64,000 nt of DNA, taken from Porphyromonas crevioricanis (lineage in GTDB: Bacteria; Bacteroidota; Bacteroidia; Bacteroidales; Porphyromonadaceae). This document shows, in pieces, positions 8,173 to 21,079 of this stretch (position 1 is the stretch's first letter; every line of letters begins with the position of its first letter). The notes under the pieces were generated by a model that did not search any database, was not told the DNA's origin, and saw nothing but the letters and a program-made list of their open reading frames with translations. The stretch lies in contig NZ_FUXH01000002.1 of NCBI RefSeq assembly GCF_900167225.1, positions 62,001 to 126,000 of the forward strand, read 5' to 3'. The position numbers and the translations under genes were made by a program.

Positions 8173-8877
8173 ATGAAAAAGACTTTTATGCTGTTGGCAG
8201 CTGCAATGCTGACAATGTCCTTTGCGCTGAATGCGCAGACCGAACGCAAGCTCGGTTTTCGTGCTCAAGTCGGAGCTAATGGTTCCAAGATGACACAGTT
8301 CGCAGACGGAGATTTGCTGCTCGGCTTGCGTGCCGGTGTGGCTCTTGATATCCCTATTCAGGATGTGCTCTCTTTCAGACCGACTCTGCTCTTCCAAACC
8401 AAGGGCGAAGCAATCCCTGTTACTGTGGGCAAAGTAAATGTTCGCCCTATGTATGCAGAGTTGCCTCTGTTGCTCAACTTGAATATGGGTGGTACTGAGA
8501 ATCTCAATTTCTATGTGAATGCCGGTCCCTACGTGGCTTATGCTTTTGCGGGTAAAGCCAAGGGCAGAAGCGGAGCTGTCTATTTCGATGGCAAAAAGGG
8601 TAATGAGGTAGATTTGGATCTTTTTGAGGAGATGAATGGTGTAGATAAGGATGGCGAAGAACGGTCCGATTTGACTCCAATGAATAGACTCGACGCCGGT
8701 ATCAACGTGAACTTCGGTATGGACTTTGCCAAACATTGTTTCCTCGAAGTAGGAGCAGAGTATGGCTTCCTCAATACAACTAACCATGTAGAAATCCCCT
8801 ATTGGGCGAAACATCGGCCCGAATACCGTGCCAGCCACAATGCCACTGTGCACTTCTCTGTCGGTGTACGTTTCTGA
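8173..8877 (+). CDS. Porin-like outer-membrane beta-barrel protein
   Basis: The 234 residues start with a Sec signal peptide (MKKTFMLLAAAMLTMSFALNAQ). The rest alternates short amphipathic strands and turns, and the last residues VHFSVGVRF end in phenylalanine, the usual outer-membrane insertion signal. It fits the OMP_b-brl_2 family of small 8-strand barrels widespread in Bacteroidetes. Substrate or role is unknown. It is a single-gene unit with its own promoter and terminator. Confidence 0.82.
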   Translation: MKKTFMLLAAAMLTMSFALNAQTERKLGFRAQVGANGSKMTQFADGDLLLGLRAGVALDIPIQDVLSFRPTLLFQTKGEAIPVTVGKVNVRPMYAELPLLLNLNMGGTENLNFYVNAGPYVAYAFAGKAKGRSGAVYFDGKKGNEVDLDLFEEMNGVDKDGEERSDLTPMNRLDAGINVNFGMDFAKHCFLEVGAEYGFLNTTNHVEIPYWAKHRPEYRASHNATVHFSVGVRF

Positions 8878-8967
8878 GAGTTTAGAATTAATTAATCGGA
8901 GATTGTTCTCCCCAGACTGAGGTTTTTCTTCGGGGAGACTTCTCTTGGAGAGATAATAATAATGAAG

Positions 8968-9006
8968 GAGGGTGCGTCATATCGGATTTATGGCGCACCC
9001 TCTTTG
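8968..9006 (+). terminator. Terminator after outer-membrane barrel gene
   Basis: A perfect 9-bp stem, GAGGGTGCG (8968-8976) with CGCACCCTC (8994-9002), is followed by a short TTT run. A second, weaker inverted repeat (TCTCCCC/GGGGAGA) precedes it near 8909-8940. Confidence 0.65.
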
Positions 9007-9159
9007 GGTTTGTCGGGATGTATCCGTCGTGTATCTCGATGAAGACTCCATCACACTTGTGATAGTGGTCTCAATAATGGCGTGATGGATAGCGCATTAT
9101 GCGATAGTCCCCTTTGAGTATATTATTATATAGAGCTGTCTTATATTTTCTTCTTCTCA

Positions 9160-9612
9160 GTGCTTGTCCGCTCTCTTTTGGTTGTAGCCGGCTGTCTATC
9201 TGTTTTGCTCGGTTTGCTTGGTTTATTCTTGCCTGTTTTGCCTACAACCCCTTTTATGCTTTTGGCAGCCTATTGTTTCTGTCGCAGTTCGCGCCGCTTG
9301 TATGTCTGGTTAATGTGCCATCCTCACTTTGGTTTCAAACTCTATTCGTTTAGGATTGGGCATTCGATCACTCGTAGGGCCAAGTGGCGTATATGGGTGG
9401 TGTTGTGGGCTTCCCTCTCCCTCTCTATTTATTTGGTGCCTTTGCTGTGGGTGCGCTTGTTGCTAGTCCTTGTCGGGCTGGGTGTCACGGCTCATATTGC
9501 TCGTCTGGGGACTTTGCAGCTTGCCGATCAGCAAAGACAGAGAGAAGATTACCGATGCTATGTGCAGAAACTGCAACGATCTTCGGCACAATCGGCACAT
9601 AGACGGATTTGA
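9160..9612 (+). CDS. DUF454 (YbaN-like) inner-membrane protein
   Basis: This 150-residue protein has the DUF454 signature GLFLPVLPTTPFMLLAAYCFCRSS followed by HPHFGF, and three to four hydrophobic segments. The family is an inner-membrane protein of unknown function. Translation appears to begin at GTG 9160; no ATG is available in frame after the upstream stop at 9115. The last 25 residues are charged and cytoplasmic in character. Confidence 0.8.
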   Translation: MLVRSLLVVAGCLSVLLGLLGLFLPVLPTTPFMLLAAYCFCRSSRRLYVWLMCHPHFGFKLYSFRIGHSITRRAKWRIWVVLWASLSLSIYLVPLLWVRLLLVLVGLGVTAHIARLGTLQLADQQRQREDYRCYVQKLQRSSAQSAHRRI

Positions 9613-10118
9613 TCGTGATTTTGGCAGAAATGAAGTTTCTCTCATGAAGCCATTGTGCGACCTCTTCCTATTCTTATGCAGGCATACACTGAGAGTGGAA
9701 CCTCTTGTTTGGCTATTGTATCCGACTCGAAAAGATATTTCCTGCCTTTAGCTCCTCCTTTACGACACTATCTACCTACGCTGCTGTAGCTTCCATGTAT
9801 ATCTTTGCAGTGTCGGAGCAAGACAGAGACTTCTCACAAGAAAGGCCATTATGCCGGCTATGGATGGTCTCAAATGTGGCCGGATTTTTACCGGATTCTT
9901 CACCTATATCTATTAAGTATATGTCCCGGGAGGGTGTGAGAGTCCTTTTCAGTAGGGGGTTGTCTGTATTTGTTGTCCCCGATTTCTACCTGCTAAGAGA
10001 CTGTTGTGGGAGCCACATTATGCAACAGTATCGAGTCAAATGAAAGTCGAGGAGAAGGGTAGGCCTCGAATGTTTTATTTCTTTATTCAATAACACTTTA
10101 ATCAAGGAGGATTTTATT
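9613..10118. other. Gene-free stretch upstream of HU-like gene
   Basis: Only low-complexity reading frames with no recognisable domain occur. A possible -7 element TATCTTTG at 9800-9807 could start a roughly 300-base leader for the HU-like gene, but no matching -33 element was seen. The last 30 bases are A/T-rich and carry the strong AAGGAGG at 10104-10110. Confidence 0.5.
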
Positions 10119-10580
10119 ATGCCTTTGAAGTTTAGACTTGTGACACGAGATGTATTGGTGAAGGGGCAAAAAGAAAAGAGACAAATTGCCCAAACGGTTT
10201 ACAGTGGTAGCTCTGATCTCGATCGTTTGAGCCGGCTCATCGGACAGATTTCTGCGCTTAGCGAAGGGGATGTGAAGTCTGTGCTGGATACGATGTCCAG
10301 ACTCGTTGCTCGTGATTTGATCGATGGACGCCTTGTTTCACTTGGTGATTTGGGACGATTGCGCCTGACCGTGAGGGCGCAGGCTCCCAAAGCCGATGGA
10401 GAGTTTCTTACTCGTATGATCCGGAAACCGGGCATTGTTTTCAGTCCTGGTCAGCTGATTCGCTCGGAGTTGCGTGATGTCAAGTTTATGCGAGTGGATA
10501 CTCCGACGAAACCCGCAGCTCCCAACGGGGGCTCTGCTCCTTCCGAGCCGGGAGATAATGGAGGAGGTCTGGGAGCCTGA
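10119..10580 (+). CDS. HU-family (HU-HIG type) DNA-binding protein
   Basis: This 153-residue protein has the histone-like HU/IHF fold found in many Bacteroidetes copies. The helical N-terminal part carries LDRLSRLIGQISALSEGDVK, and the beta region contains LVSLGDLGRLRLTVRA, where HU has its DNA arms. A glycine/proline-rich tail of about 20 residues follows. An AAGGAGG ribosome-binding site sits 8 bases before the ATG, unusually strong for this phylum and typical of highly expressed genes. An amidase and a small membrane protein follow, a neighbourhood seen repeatedly in Bacteroidales. Confidence 0.85.
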   Translation: MPLKFRLVTRDVLVKGQKEKRQIAQTVYSGSSDLDRLSRLIGQISALSEGDVKSVLDTMSRLVARDLIDGRLVSLGDLGRLRLTVRAQAPKADGEFLTRMIRKPGIVFSPGQLIRSELRDVKFMRVDTPTKPAAPNGGSAPSEPGDNGGGLGA

Positions 10581-10786
10581 CGTAGGGCTTGAAGATCATA
10601 CGTAGTTTTTTTGCTTGATTGAAAGAGAGGCTTCTGTGTCAGGATATTCTTTCTCCTCGTCCGGGAGTCTCTTTTCTGTCAAAAAAAGAGAGCTTTTCTC
10701 TGATGAATTATGGAGTAAGGCCTTCTTCGCAGATTAAGTCTTTTTTTGAATACACTACATATTATTTATGAGATGAGTTGTTTATT

Positions 10787-11257
10787 ATGAGCAAACGAAA
10801 TTTTAGTCTGTCGGAAGTGGAGTATATTGTTATCCACTGTTCGGCTACCAGAGAGAATAGATCTTATTCGGTAGAGGATTTGTTGAGAGATCATGTTGGC
10901 CGAGGCTTTGTTGGGATCGGTTATCACTACTATGTGACTCGTGATGGGCATATCCATTTGACTCGTCCGTTAGACAAAATGGGAGCACATGTCTTGGGCT
11001 ACAATCATTGCAGTATCGGCATTTGCTATGAGGGAGGCTTGGACGAGCATGGGAAGCCGGCCGACACTCGCACCCCGGAGCAGAGAGTTTCCCTGCTGCG
11101 ATTGATACGGATTGTGCGGCAATACTGTCCTTTGGCGATAGTGCTGGGGCACAGAGATTTGACTGTGGATCGCAATGGAGATGGACGGATTGGTCCGGAC
11201 GAATGGATGAAGAACTGTCCTTGCTTCGATGCTCGTCAGGCTTATAGTCGTATATGA
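10787..11257 (+). CDS. N-acetylmuramoyl-L-alanine amidase (Amidase_2 type)
   Basis: This 156-residue zinc amidase cleaves the bond between muramic acid and the stem peptide. Zinc-ligand candidates are the histidine in YIVIHCSAT and the late GHRDL histidine, plus a cysteine in KNCPCFDA. A DRNGDGRIGPDEW segment resembles a calcium loop and is typical of this phage-like amidase group. No signal peptide is seen, so access to the wall would need another route. ATG 10787 is chosen; the frame can be extended to a TTG at 10778 with no support. Its stop overlaps the next ATG (ATGA). Confidence 0.88.
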   Translation: MSKRNFSLSEVEYIVIHCSATRENRSYSVEDLLRDHVGRGFVGIGYHYYVTRDGHIHLTRPLDKMGAHVLGYNHCSIGICYEGGLDEHGKPADTRTPEQRVSLLRLIRIVRQYCPLAIVLGHRDLTVDRNGDGRIGPDEWMKNCPCFDARQAYSRI

Positions 11258-11451
11258 AACGTTTATCTCCTTCCTCTCAGTTGATTTTGGCCTCTTGTCT
11301 TGCAGTGGGAGGGTTGCTGCTTCTCTTTTGGGGAATGCTTCTGCCTCCTTGTGGAGCCATAGATGGGAGTGTATTGCTGGCTTATGGAGAGCTGAGCACT
11401 TTTGTGGCTGCTCTTTTGGGGATTGATTATCACTACCGAAGTAAGTCTTGA
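11254..11451 (+). CDS. Small two-helix membrane protein coupled to the amidase
   Basis: This is a 65-residue protein with two hydrophobic segments (about residues 9-30 and 40-57), ending in GIDYHYRSKS. It starts inside the amidase stop codon (ATGA overlap), so it is translationally coupled. Proteins with the same pattern (PP..G.I..SVL.AYGE..TF..ALLGIDYHY) recur after such amidases in Bacteroidales. Size and partner suggest a holin-like role in exporting or activating the amidase; that is inference only. Confidence 0.75.
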   Translation: MKRLSPSSQLILASCLAVGGLLLLFWGMLLPPCGAIDGSVLLAYGELSTFVAALLGIDYHYRSKS

Positions 11452-11763
11452 TCTGTTTTTTAGACCTGTCTTATCCGGAGGGCTTTCCTCTACAAGTGTA
11501 CGAATAGAGAGATCGTTGCACAGACTCTTGTGCCACAATCTTAATAGAAGAATTTTTTTTTGTTGCTTGTATGAGGGGAGGCTCTCCGTATTGGCGGAAT
11601 GAGTTTTGAAATTTTGTTTTCACAGAAGTGCAAGTTTCTATGCCCTTAGTCTTGTCTGTTTGGCAAAAAGCTATACCTTTGCCGGAGTAAACGGAGATCT
11701 TGCATTTGTTTTGGGCTTTTGCTTGTCTTTGTTGTCGGTGGGCGAAGACCCATTGTCTTTTTT
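11452..11763. other. Gene-free stretch before tRNA-Gln
   Basis: No coding region is supported. It contains the tRNA promoter near 11652-11681 and otherwise nothing recognised. Confidence 0.5.
11652..11681 (+). promoter_or_regulatory. Promoter of tRNA-Gln
   Basis: TACCTTTG at 11674-11681 matches the -7 consensus, with CTTG at 11651-11654 in the -33 position. Transcription would begin near 11688, leaving a short precursor leader. Confidence 0.45.
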
Positions 11764-11834
11764 TGTCCTGTGGTGTAATGGTAACACGTCAGATTCTGGC
11801 TCTGTAATTGAGGGTTCGAATCCTTCCAGGACAA
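11764..11834 (+). tRNA. tRNA-Gln (anticodon CTG)
   Basis: The full cloverleaf can be drawn: acceptor TGTCCTG/CAGGACA, D-stem GTGT/ACAC around AATGGTA, anticodon loop TTCTGGC with CTG at 11796-11798, a 5-base variable loop, and a T-arm with loop TTCGAAT. The discriminator is A and CCA is not encoded. The outermost anticodon-stem pair is a mismatch. The anticodon reads CAG codons. Confidence 0.9.
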
Positions 11835-11841
11835 CTGTTTG

Positions 11842-11886
11842 AGAGGCTGTCTTGGCTTTTTGCCGAGATGGTCTCTTGCTTTTTTT
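11842..11886 (+). terminator. Terminator after tRNA-Gln
   Basis: An imperfect hairpin, from AGAGGCTGTCTTGGC to GCCGAGATGGTCTCT, is followed by a run of seven T. It begins 7 bases after the tRNA. Confidence 0.55.
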
Positions 11887-12329
11887 ATTGAAACTATTCA
11901 GAAGAGGGCTTTTTCCTGAAAAGCTTGGAGTCGTGGGGAGACTAAGGCATTGCTGGCAGGCTTTTTGAGGCAGATAAATGGCCAGAGGGAAATCCTTTCT
12001 CTTTATTTTCTATGCTTTTCTCTTTGTAACTCTGTTATTTGCGTTGTCACTATTTTCTTCCTATTTGTTTGTTTCGGGGAAAAATCGTAAGTTTGCTCTG
12101 CATATCTTTATATGCCGGCATATTGTCTTTGTAACCCTTGAGTGGGTGTCGGGGTGCGTAGTCTTCGAGAGATGCTTAGGAGGGGGCTGTGGCTTCCCGG
12201 CTTGACCCAAGGGGTCGTGTGGGGGTTGTTTGGGTATTCCCTCTTTTGAAGAGTGCTGGTGGTAGGGGTTTGCATTAGTGAAATATTTGAGATAAAAAAC
12301 CAATACGTTAATTAATCAACAAAAACGAA
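11887..12329. other. Gene-free stretch before collagen-like lipoprotein
   Basis: No coding region is supported. It holds the presumed leader and promoter of the collagen-like gene; AATATTTG at 12282-12289 is a near match to a -7 element without a clear partner. Confidence 0.4.
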
Positions 12330-15689
<3,360 letters not shown>

Positions 15690-15727
15690 TCCATAAGGAT
15701 TTCGTAAGACGAATAAAACTTCTTTTT

Positions 15728-15761
15728 GGGCTGTCCGCTTTGTCGGGCAGCCCCTTTTTTT
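15728..15761 (+). terminator. Terminator after collagen-like lipoprotein
   Basis: A 10-bp perfect stem, GGGCTGTCCG (15728-15737) with CGGGCAGCCC (15744-15753), apart from one T-G pairing, is followed by CTTTTTTT. Confidence 0.8.
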
Positions 15762-16339
15762 GAACTGTCCTTTCTTTTTTTTGAGAGGTTGGCTGAATAC
15801 GCAGGGCGGAGGCGATGAGTTGTCTGTATTTTTGTTTTGGAGACGATTGTATAACTCAGTGGTTGCTGTTAGTCATTACCATCATTTACATTCGAATTTG
15901 TTTATGTAGTCGAGGTATATTCATTCTGTTAGTCGTCTTGTCTCATGATTATTGCATTTTGAAAGTCCAAAAAATCAGCTGAAATGCTCCTTAGGAGCTC
16001 CGTCCAATATTCTCTTTCGGAAAAAACTCCTAATCTCCCATTATCTTTTTCTGCACATTCTTCCCTCTTTCGAGTCTCTTGGTTTTTACTTTACTTTTCC
16101 CTCCTAATGGGTAAAGTAGAGATTTTCAAGGTGCCTATGTGCCACAAATCCAATGAGGTAAATTGTTTTTTTGTTGATCTCTTAGGCTTTTTCTATTTGT
16201 TTTTTTATTTGGTATAATCTACCTTTGCCTTGCAATATAGAATGAAAAATGCCTCTGTTAACTTTTTAGAGGGGGAAGATGCCGATTGGCATTAGCGTGT
16301 ACCATTAGAAAAAACGATAGAGAAGAAAATAATACTCAC
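15762..16339. other. Gene-free stretch before the large T9SS protein
   Basis: A 77-codon frame at 15984-16217 has no recognisable content and is not called. The useful content is the promoter near 16196-16227. Confidence 0.45.
16196..16227 (+). promoter_or_regulatory. Promoter of the large T9SS protein / fimbrial unit
   Basis: TTTG at 16196-16199 and TACCTTTG at 16220-16227 are 20 bases apart, a full match to the Bacteroidales pattern. The start near 16234 gives a leader of about 106 bases and excludes the TTG start at 16286 as necessary. Confidence 0.65.
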
Positions 16340-19300
16340 ATGAAGAATTTACTCGTCAAATGTAACAGAGCGGAACGACTCCTATGGGGGGCTTTGTCTC
16401 TGTTCTTAATTCTGCTTGCTTCACCTCGGCTTGTTGCGCAGCAAGCAAGTGATTTGAAAATCACGACTACCGTTAAGGATTCCAAGTGTGGAGGGTCTGA
16501 CGGAGAGGTGAAGATAGAAGTAGCCTTTAAGCCGGGCCATGGAGCTGGCCACACGATCAGAGAGACTTTGTATCAGCTTCGGAACTCCAATGGGAATCCT
16601 ATGGCTCCATCTGCAGACTATGTTGTAGGCGATACGTTCCTTGTCCCGGTGGATACCTATACTCCGCAAGCAAGAGTGTCGTTTGAAAATGGGACCTCTG
16701 TTGATATTTCGGGGAGTGCAGTTCAGGTGAAGACAACCTATGTAGAGATGACAAGTGTTATCTCTGTTGAGAGGAAATCTCTTAATCACTATAAGCCCAA
16801 TGGGCAGCAGAAGCCTACTGGGATTTTATCTCTGTACGTAAAGGATGGTACTCCTCCCTACACTGCCAAGATGTTGAAGAAGCCCGCTACATGGACTGGC
16901 CCTACGGAGTTTTCTCTTGAAGCAAATCAGAGAAAGTTTATTTATGAGGTTCCAGTTGGAGAGTACGAGATACAGATATCTGATGGATGCAAGAGCGGGC
17001 AAGCTGTTACAGTAAATATGGAGTATGTAAGATCCGACCTCCCCAAGGGTGGAGAGAGTGACTTCCCATATGGCCCTCCGTATCTTAATTTCGAGATGAA
17101 AAAGTCTAATTGTGGTTGGGTTGTCTACTACCACAATAAGAAGGCTTTCCTAAAATATGAGGAAGAAACAAGAGATATTTATCCTTATATCAATGATCAG
17201 GATACTCTGGCGAAGTATTATGATTATGCTTTCCAGACTATTCAGGAGTTTAAAAATGGTACTCCGCGTACATATTATGCGGCAGGTACCTACAAATATT
17301 TTTCTGATCAAGGAGTGGGAAATCATGGAGATTCTTTCCTGAACTTGTACTATCGGGTTTCCACAGCGGAAAATTATCAAACCATGTGGTTGAAAGACCA
17401 ATATTGGCCCCTGGTTTTTCTTAGAGTCAAAGGATCTTCCCAAGAAATGAGTGAGGGGCATCATCCTTACAAGAAAGGGGCTCCCTTCCCCAATTTGATC
17501 GAACATTATCCCGAAAAGCTCGATGCTAACGACCCTTGTAACGACAAATATTATCTGAGGATACGCCCTAATAAAGAGACTACTGCTTTGATGTGTTATC
17601 CGTTGAAAGTTGTTGTGAGAAAGAAAGGGTCTCCGGATATTTTGGAGACGTACGCTGATTTGACACATGTCCATCATCCTACCAATGAAGGGGGGGCGTA
17701 TCAGCGGCTTAAAACGGTGTTCGATCCGACTCAACATTACGAGCTCACGATCACAGATGCGGGACCTAAGGGTGGCTCCAAGCAGATCCTCGATATACCT
17801 CCTAAAGAGAACGTGTCTTATCAGTTTAGAGGAGGAGGAAACCTGCCCGTACAGGTGGACTGGTGCAAGGGGAAAAATCTGGTGGACTTAGCCATTCGTC
17901 GTATCCCTGTGCCCGTGCCGATGCGCAAGCACAAAATTACGTTTGTGAAAGCTCCTGCTGGTTTCTCACCTCTTCCTGGGGCTATGCGTGTAGGAGAAAC
18001 CTATACTATGCCAGATGACTACATTTGGGAGGTAGTACGTGTCTTATCTCCCAAGGGAGAGGGTATGAAAGATTTAGTCTTTTATGATATTCCTGAGGGA
18101 GACTATGAGTTTAAGGTCGAAATTTGCGATAAGATATACAATCTCAAGGTAAGTACAGGCAATCTGGGTCGTAATAAATATTCGGAAGACCCACGAGCAT
18201 TTACTCCTCGTTTGACAAAAGAGGAGTGTGGTTATGCTCGTTTTTATCCTTTTGCCGGAGAGGGTGGTCGGAAATTCCTCCTCAAGAATGATGTTGGAAT
18301 AGAGTCCAATCTGTACATATCCCAATTGCCGGAAGGAATAAAGGCTACGGACATCAGAACTAATCTTACCGGTAGGGCTTTGGGAATCTGGAAAACTTAC
18401 ACAACCATAACAGCAGAAGAGAATCCAAAACCGGAGGATATTTATTTGGATATCCCTGCTACCAACGATAAGATGGAGGTACGTTTGGTTTATGTCCCCA
18501 ATGGAAAAGATGCAGTATTGGAGTGTCTCCCTCCTCACACTATAGATCTCGCTAATGCGGCTCTCTCTTATGACAGAGAGAAGTACATCGGTTATATCTG
18601 TTCTACCAAAAAATCTGGTCTTATTCGTGTCAACCCAATTAATTATATAGGGGATGTTACTGTGCAGCTCTTCGATCGAAACGAATCTTCCCTTACGGAT
18701 GACAAGAAACTCGGTGAAGTGAAGCTGAGCTTGAGTGAGTTGAATGCAGGCAATGGAGCTGTGTTTAAACTGAAAGAGGGAGGCCCTATCCCAATCGATC
18801 CCGAAGGCTACAAGATGAAAATAATGGATGATGCCTGCAAGAATACTTCTGAAGAGCGTCTTATTGTGTATTCTCTTCCCCTTCCCACTGTGATTAAAAC
18901 AGAAGGAGATCGGCGTAAGTATTGCGAAGGAGAGACGATTGATATATCTATTGTAGCTCTTAATACAGAAGGGGATGATGCATACAAGTGGACCTTGCCT
19001 GATGGAAATACTCTTAAAGGACGAAGGATCCGTTTGGAAAATGTCAAATCAAATCTTTCGGGTACTTTCAAGGTGGAGGTTTCGGGGATTGTTTGTGATG
19101 ACGTGGCTACGGTAGAAACGATCACGTTCCCGATTTCTGTGGCACCTCGCCTTCTTTGGTGGCGCAAAGATGCTATTAATGCAGACTGGCATAATGTTAA
19201 GAATTGGGCAGACAAAAATGGCAATCCGGTGAATGCCGTGCCCGCAGAGTGTACCACCGTGCATATCCCAGCTACGGTGGACAAAGCTTTCCCTGATTTG

Positions 19301-21022
19301 GGTGGCAAGACCGATCGCACAACGTATGGACAGCCAGAGTGTGAAGACCTCTATCTTCACTATGGCTCTCAACTGGGTAACCCACACTTCCTCTCCTATC
19401 AAAAGGCTTATGTTGATTACAATTTCGGTAAGATCAATGATACGTCACATGCTGTTGAAGCTCATCGAGAACCTCATTTCGAAGAAGCTGACAGCAAGCT
19501 AATGGATCGAGATCGGTGGTATATGATCGCTGCTCCTCTCAAAGAGATTTTCTCTGGAGATTTTGGTTTGGCTGGCTATCCCAAGACGCACCAGCGTTAT
19601 TTGAAGGTAGTGTCCACCGGGACTGCTCCCACTGATGCCTCTTTCAAAAAGCCGATTAATAGTTTAGTTGAGCTGTTGTCCGATCACAATGGGGCAATGG
19701 CACTCAAGGTAGGTAAATATCAGGCCGATGTTGTTGGTTATAATGATCATAAGTATCTAAATCAATTAAACGGTATTATTCGTATCCCCTTCTTTGAAGA
19801 TTTTTCCACTGCTTATCCGTTACATTTGTATGATCCTCTTCATAAGATTAGTACATTCGGCTATTTCAATGAGAATACCCTTCAGCCGGTAAATCGGACA
19901 GACCAGCGCGTGCGTTCCGACGAGGTCGCCTATCGCTTCACTTTCGAAGAGAATAACAAGCGTATCGGTACAGTAGATATTTCCGGAGTAGTGGAAGAGG
20001 GGTACGCTTTGATGCTCAAGGAAGGTTTGGCTCAAAACGAATGGTTTATGGTTGGTAATCCTTTTATGACTCCAATCAACTTCGACAAGCTCTATGAAAT
20101 CAATAAGGATCGTATCCATCCCTATTACTATATTTTCGATGGTGGAACTAAATCTTGGAAGCATTATTCCAAGAATCATACTGCAACTTCTGAACTGAAA
20201 TCTTCGATTGCTCCTTTGCAATCTGTTGTATTGCATAAGAAGTCTACAGAAGCCAAGCTTCTCTTCCCGGTGGGTAAGAATTCAGTGTTGCTTGATTCTT
20301 GGAATGAGGGGGCCGATTTAGTTGAGTTGCGTTCGACCTCAGGTAAGTCTGAAGTACTTCCTCTATCTGTCCGTGTAAGTAATGTGCGAAGAGAAGGGAC
20401 AATTTCCTATTTGAGTTGGGAGGAGAATGGCTCTGTTCCTGCCTTGAGCAATAGTGAATACAGCTTTGTGCCGACTGTCTTCTTTGTAGACCCCGAAACA
20501 GGAGCTTCCAATGTCGTAGAAAGCCCAACGAAAGCCTATGGAGCATTTGCTCTTGGGGTAGAGGCAACATTGGGAGGAGAAATGGAATTGTCGTTTGATC
20601 AGCTTGATCGCTCTGTATACGAGCAACTCACGTTGATAGACAAGATGGAGGGTAAAGAGCAAGACTTATTGTCCAATTCTCTTTATCGCTTTGTACATCA
20701 GCCTAGTGATCATCCTGCTGACCGCTTTATCCTCAAAGTAAAACGCTTTGGAATAGAGAATGAGCCAACACAGCTTGACAACTTTATTGCTCCTAACTTG
20801 TTTATCTCTCGCCGAGGAGATCATCTTCATGTCAGTAGTACCGTGGGTCTGCGCTCTGCTGTGATCTTCGATATGCAAGGTCGCCGTTGTGGAGAATGGC
20901 AATTTACCGGCTCTACCAATGCCTATATCGACATTGACAGTAATATGCAAGGAGTTGTGATGATTGATCTTCGTTTGCAGGACGGTAGTCGTCGAATTTG
21001 CAAGTTTGATACAGCCAAATAA
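16340..21022 (+). CDS. Very large secreted T9SS-type surface protein
   Basis: From ATG 16340 this encodes about 1,560 residues. A Sec signal peptide ends near LVAQQ. Much of the protein is beta-sandwich repeat of the kind found in Bacteroidetes gliding/adhesion proteins (KITTTVKDSKCGGSDGEV). An Ig/PKD-like segment lies around YCEGETIDISIVALNTEG, then the WRKDAINADWHNVKNWAD block seen in large hemagglutinin-like secreted proteins. The last ~75 residues (LFISRRGDHLHVSS to CKFDTAK) look like a type A T9SS sorting domain. No protease or lectin active site is recognised. It stands 57 bases before the Mfa1-like fimbrilin with no terminator between, so it may be part of the fimbrial operon, perhaps as an adhesin. 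That role is inference. Confidence 0.8.
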   Translation: MKNLLVKCNRAERLLWGALSLFLILLASPRLVAQQASDLKITTTVKDSKCGGSDGEVKIEVAFKPGHGAGHTIRETLYQLRNSNGNPMAPSADYVVGDTFLVPVDTYTPQARVSFENGTSVDISGSAVQVKTTYVEMTSVISVERKSLNHYKPNGQQKPTGILSLYVKDGTPPYTAKMLKKPATWTGPTEFSLEANQRKFIYEVPVGEYEIQISDGCKSGQAVTVNMEYVRSDLPKGGESDFPYGPPYLNFEMKKSNCGWVVYYHNKKAFLKYEEETRDIYPYINDQDTLAKYYDYAFQTIQEFKNGTPRTYYAAGTYKYFSDQGVGNHGDSFLNLYYRVSTAENYQTMWLKDQYWPLVFLRVKGSSQEMSEGHHPYKKGAPFPNLIEHYPEKLDANDPCNDKYYLRIRPNKETTALMCYPLKVVVRKKGSPDILETYADLTHVHHPTNEGGAYQRLKTVFDPTQHYELTITDAGPKGGSKQILDIPPKENVSYQFRGGGNLPVQVDWCKGKNLVDLAIRRIPVPVPMRKHKITFVKAPAGFSPLPGAMRVGETYTMPDDYIWEVVRVLSPKGEGMKDLVFYDIPEGDYEFKVEICDKIYNLKVSTGNLGRNKYSEDPRAFTPRLTKEECGYARFYPFAGEGGRKFLLKNDVGIESNLYISQLPEGIKATDIRTNLTGRALGIWKTYTTITAEENPKPEDIYLDIPATNDKMEVRLVYVPNGKDAVLECLPPHTIDLANAALSYDREKYIGYICSTKKSGLIRVNPINYIGDVTVQLFDRNESSLTDDKKLGEVKLSLSELNAGNGAVFKLKEGGPIPIDPEGYKMKIMDDACKNTSEERLIVYSLPLPTVIKTEGDRRKYCEGETIDISIVALNTEGDDAYKWTLPDGNTLKGRRIRLENVKSNLSGTFKVEVSGIVCDDVATVETITFPISVAPRLLWWRKDAINADWHNVKNWADKNGNPVNAVPAECTTVHIPATVDKAFPDLGGKTDRTTYGQPECEDLYLHYGSQLGNPHFLSYQKAYVDYNFGKINDTSHAVEAHREPHFEEADSKLMDRDRWYMIAAPLKEIFSGDFGLAGYPKTHQRYLKVVSTGTAPTDASFKKPINSLVELLSDHNGAMALKVGKYQADVVGYNDHKYLNQLNGIIRIPFFEDFSTAYPLHLYDPLHKISTFGYFNENTLQPVNRTDQRVRSDEVAYRFTFEENNKRIGTVDISGVVEEGYALMLKEGLAQNEWFMVGNPFMTPINFDKLYEINKDRIHPYYYIFDGGTKSWKHYSKNHTATSELKSSIAPLQSVVLHKKSTEAKLLFPVGKNSVLLDSWNEGADLVELRSTSGKSEVLPLSVRVSNVRREGTISYLSWEENGSVPALSNSEYSFVPTVFFVDPETGASNVVESPTKAYGAFALGVEATLGGEMELSFDQLDRSVYEQLTLIDKMEGKEQDLLSNSLYRFVHQPSDHPADRFILKVKRFGIENEPTQLDNFIAPNLFISRRGDHLHVSSTVGLRSAVIFDMQGRRCGEWQFTGSTNAYIDIDSNMQGVVMIDLRLQDGSRRICKFDTAK

Positions 21023-21079
21023 AAAGGTGTATTAATAGATAGTTTTTTTTCTTAATTAATAATTAAAAACAACGTTAAA

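Noticed and set aside
9705-10043. 112-codon frame upstream of the HU-like gene
   Set aside because: No motif, atypical composition and no start signal; treated as leader or spacer.
15984-16217. 77-codon frame before the large T9SS protein
   Set aside because: Low-complexity, phenylalanine/leucine-rich translation of T-rich DNA, and it overlaps the promoter of the next gene.
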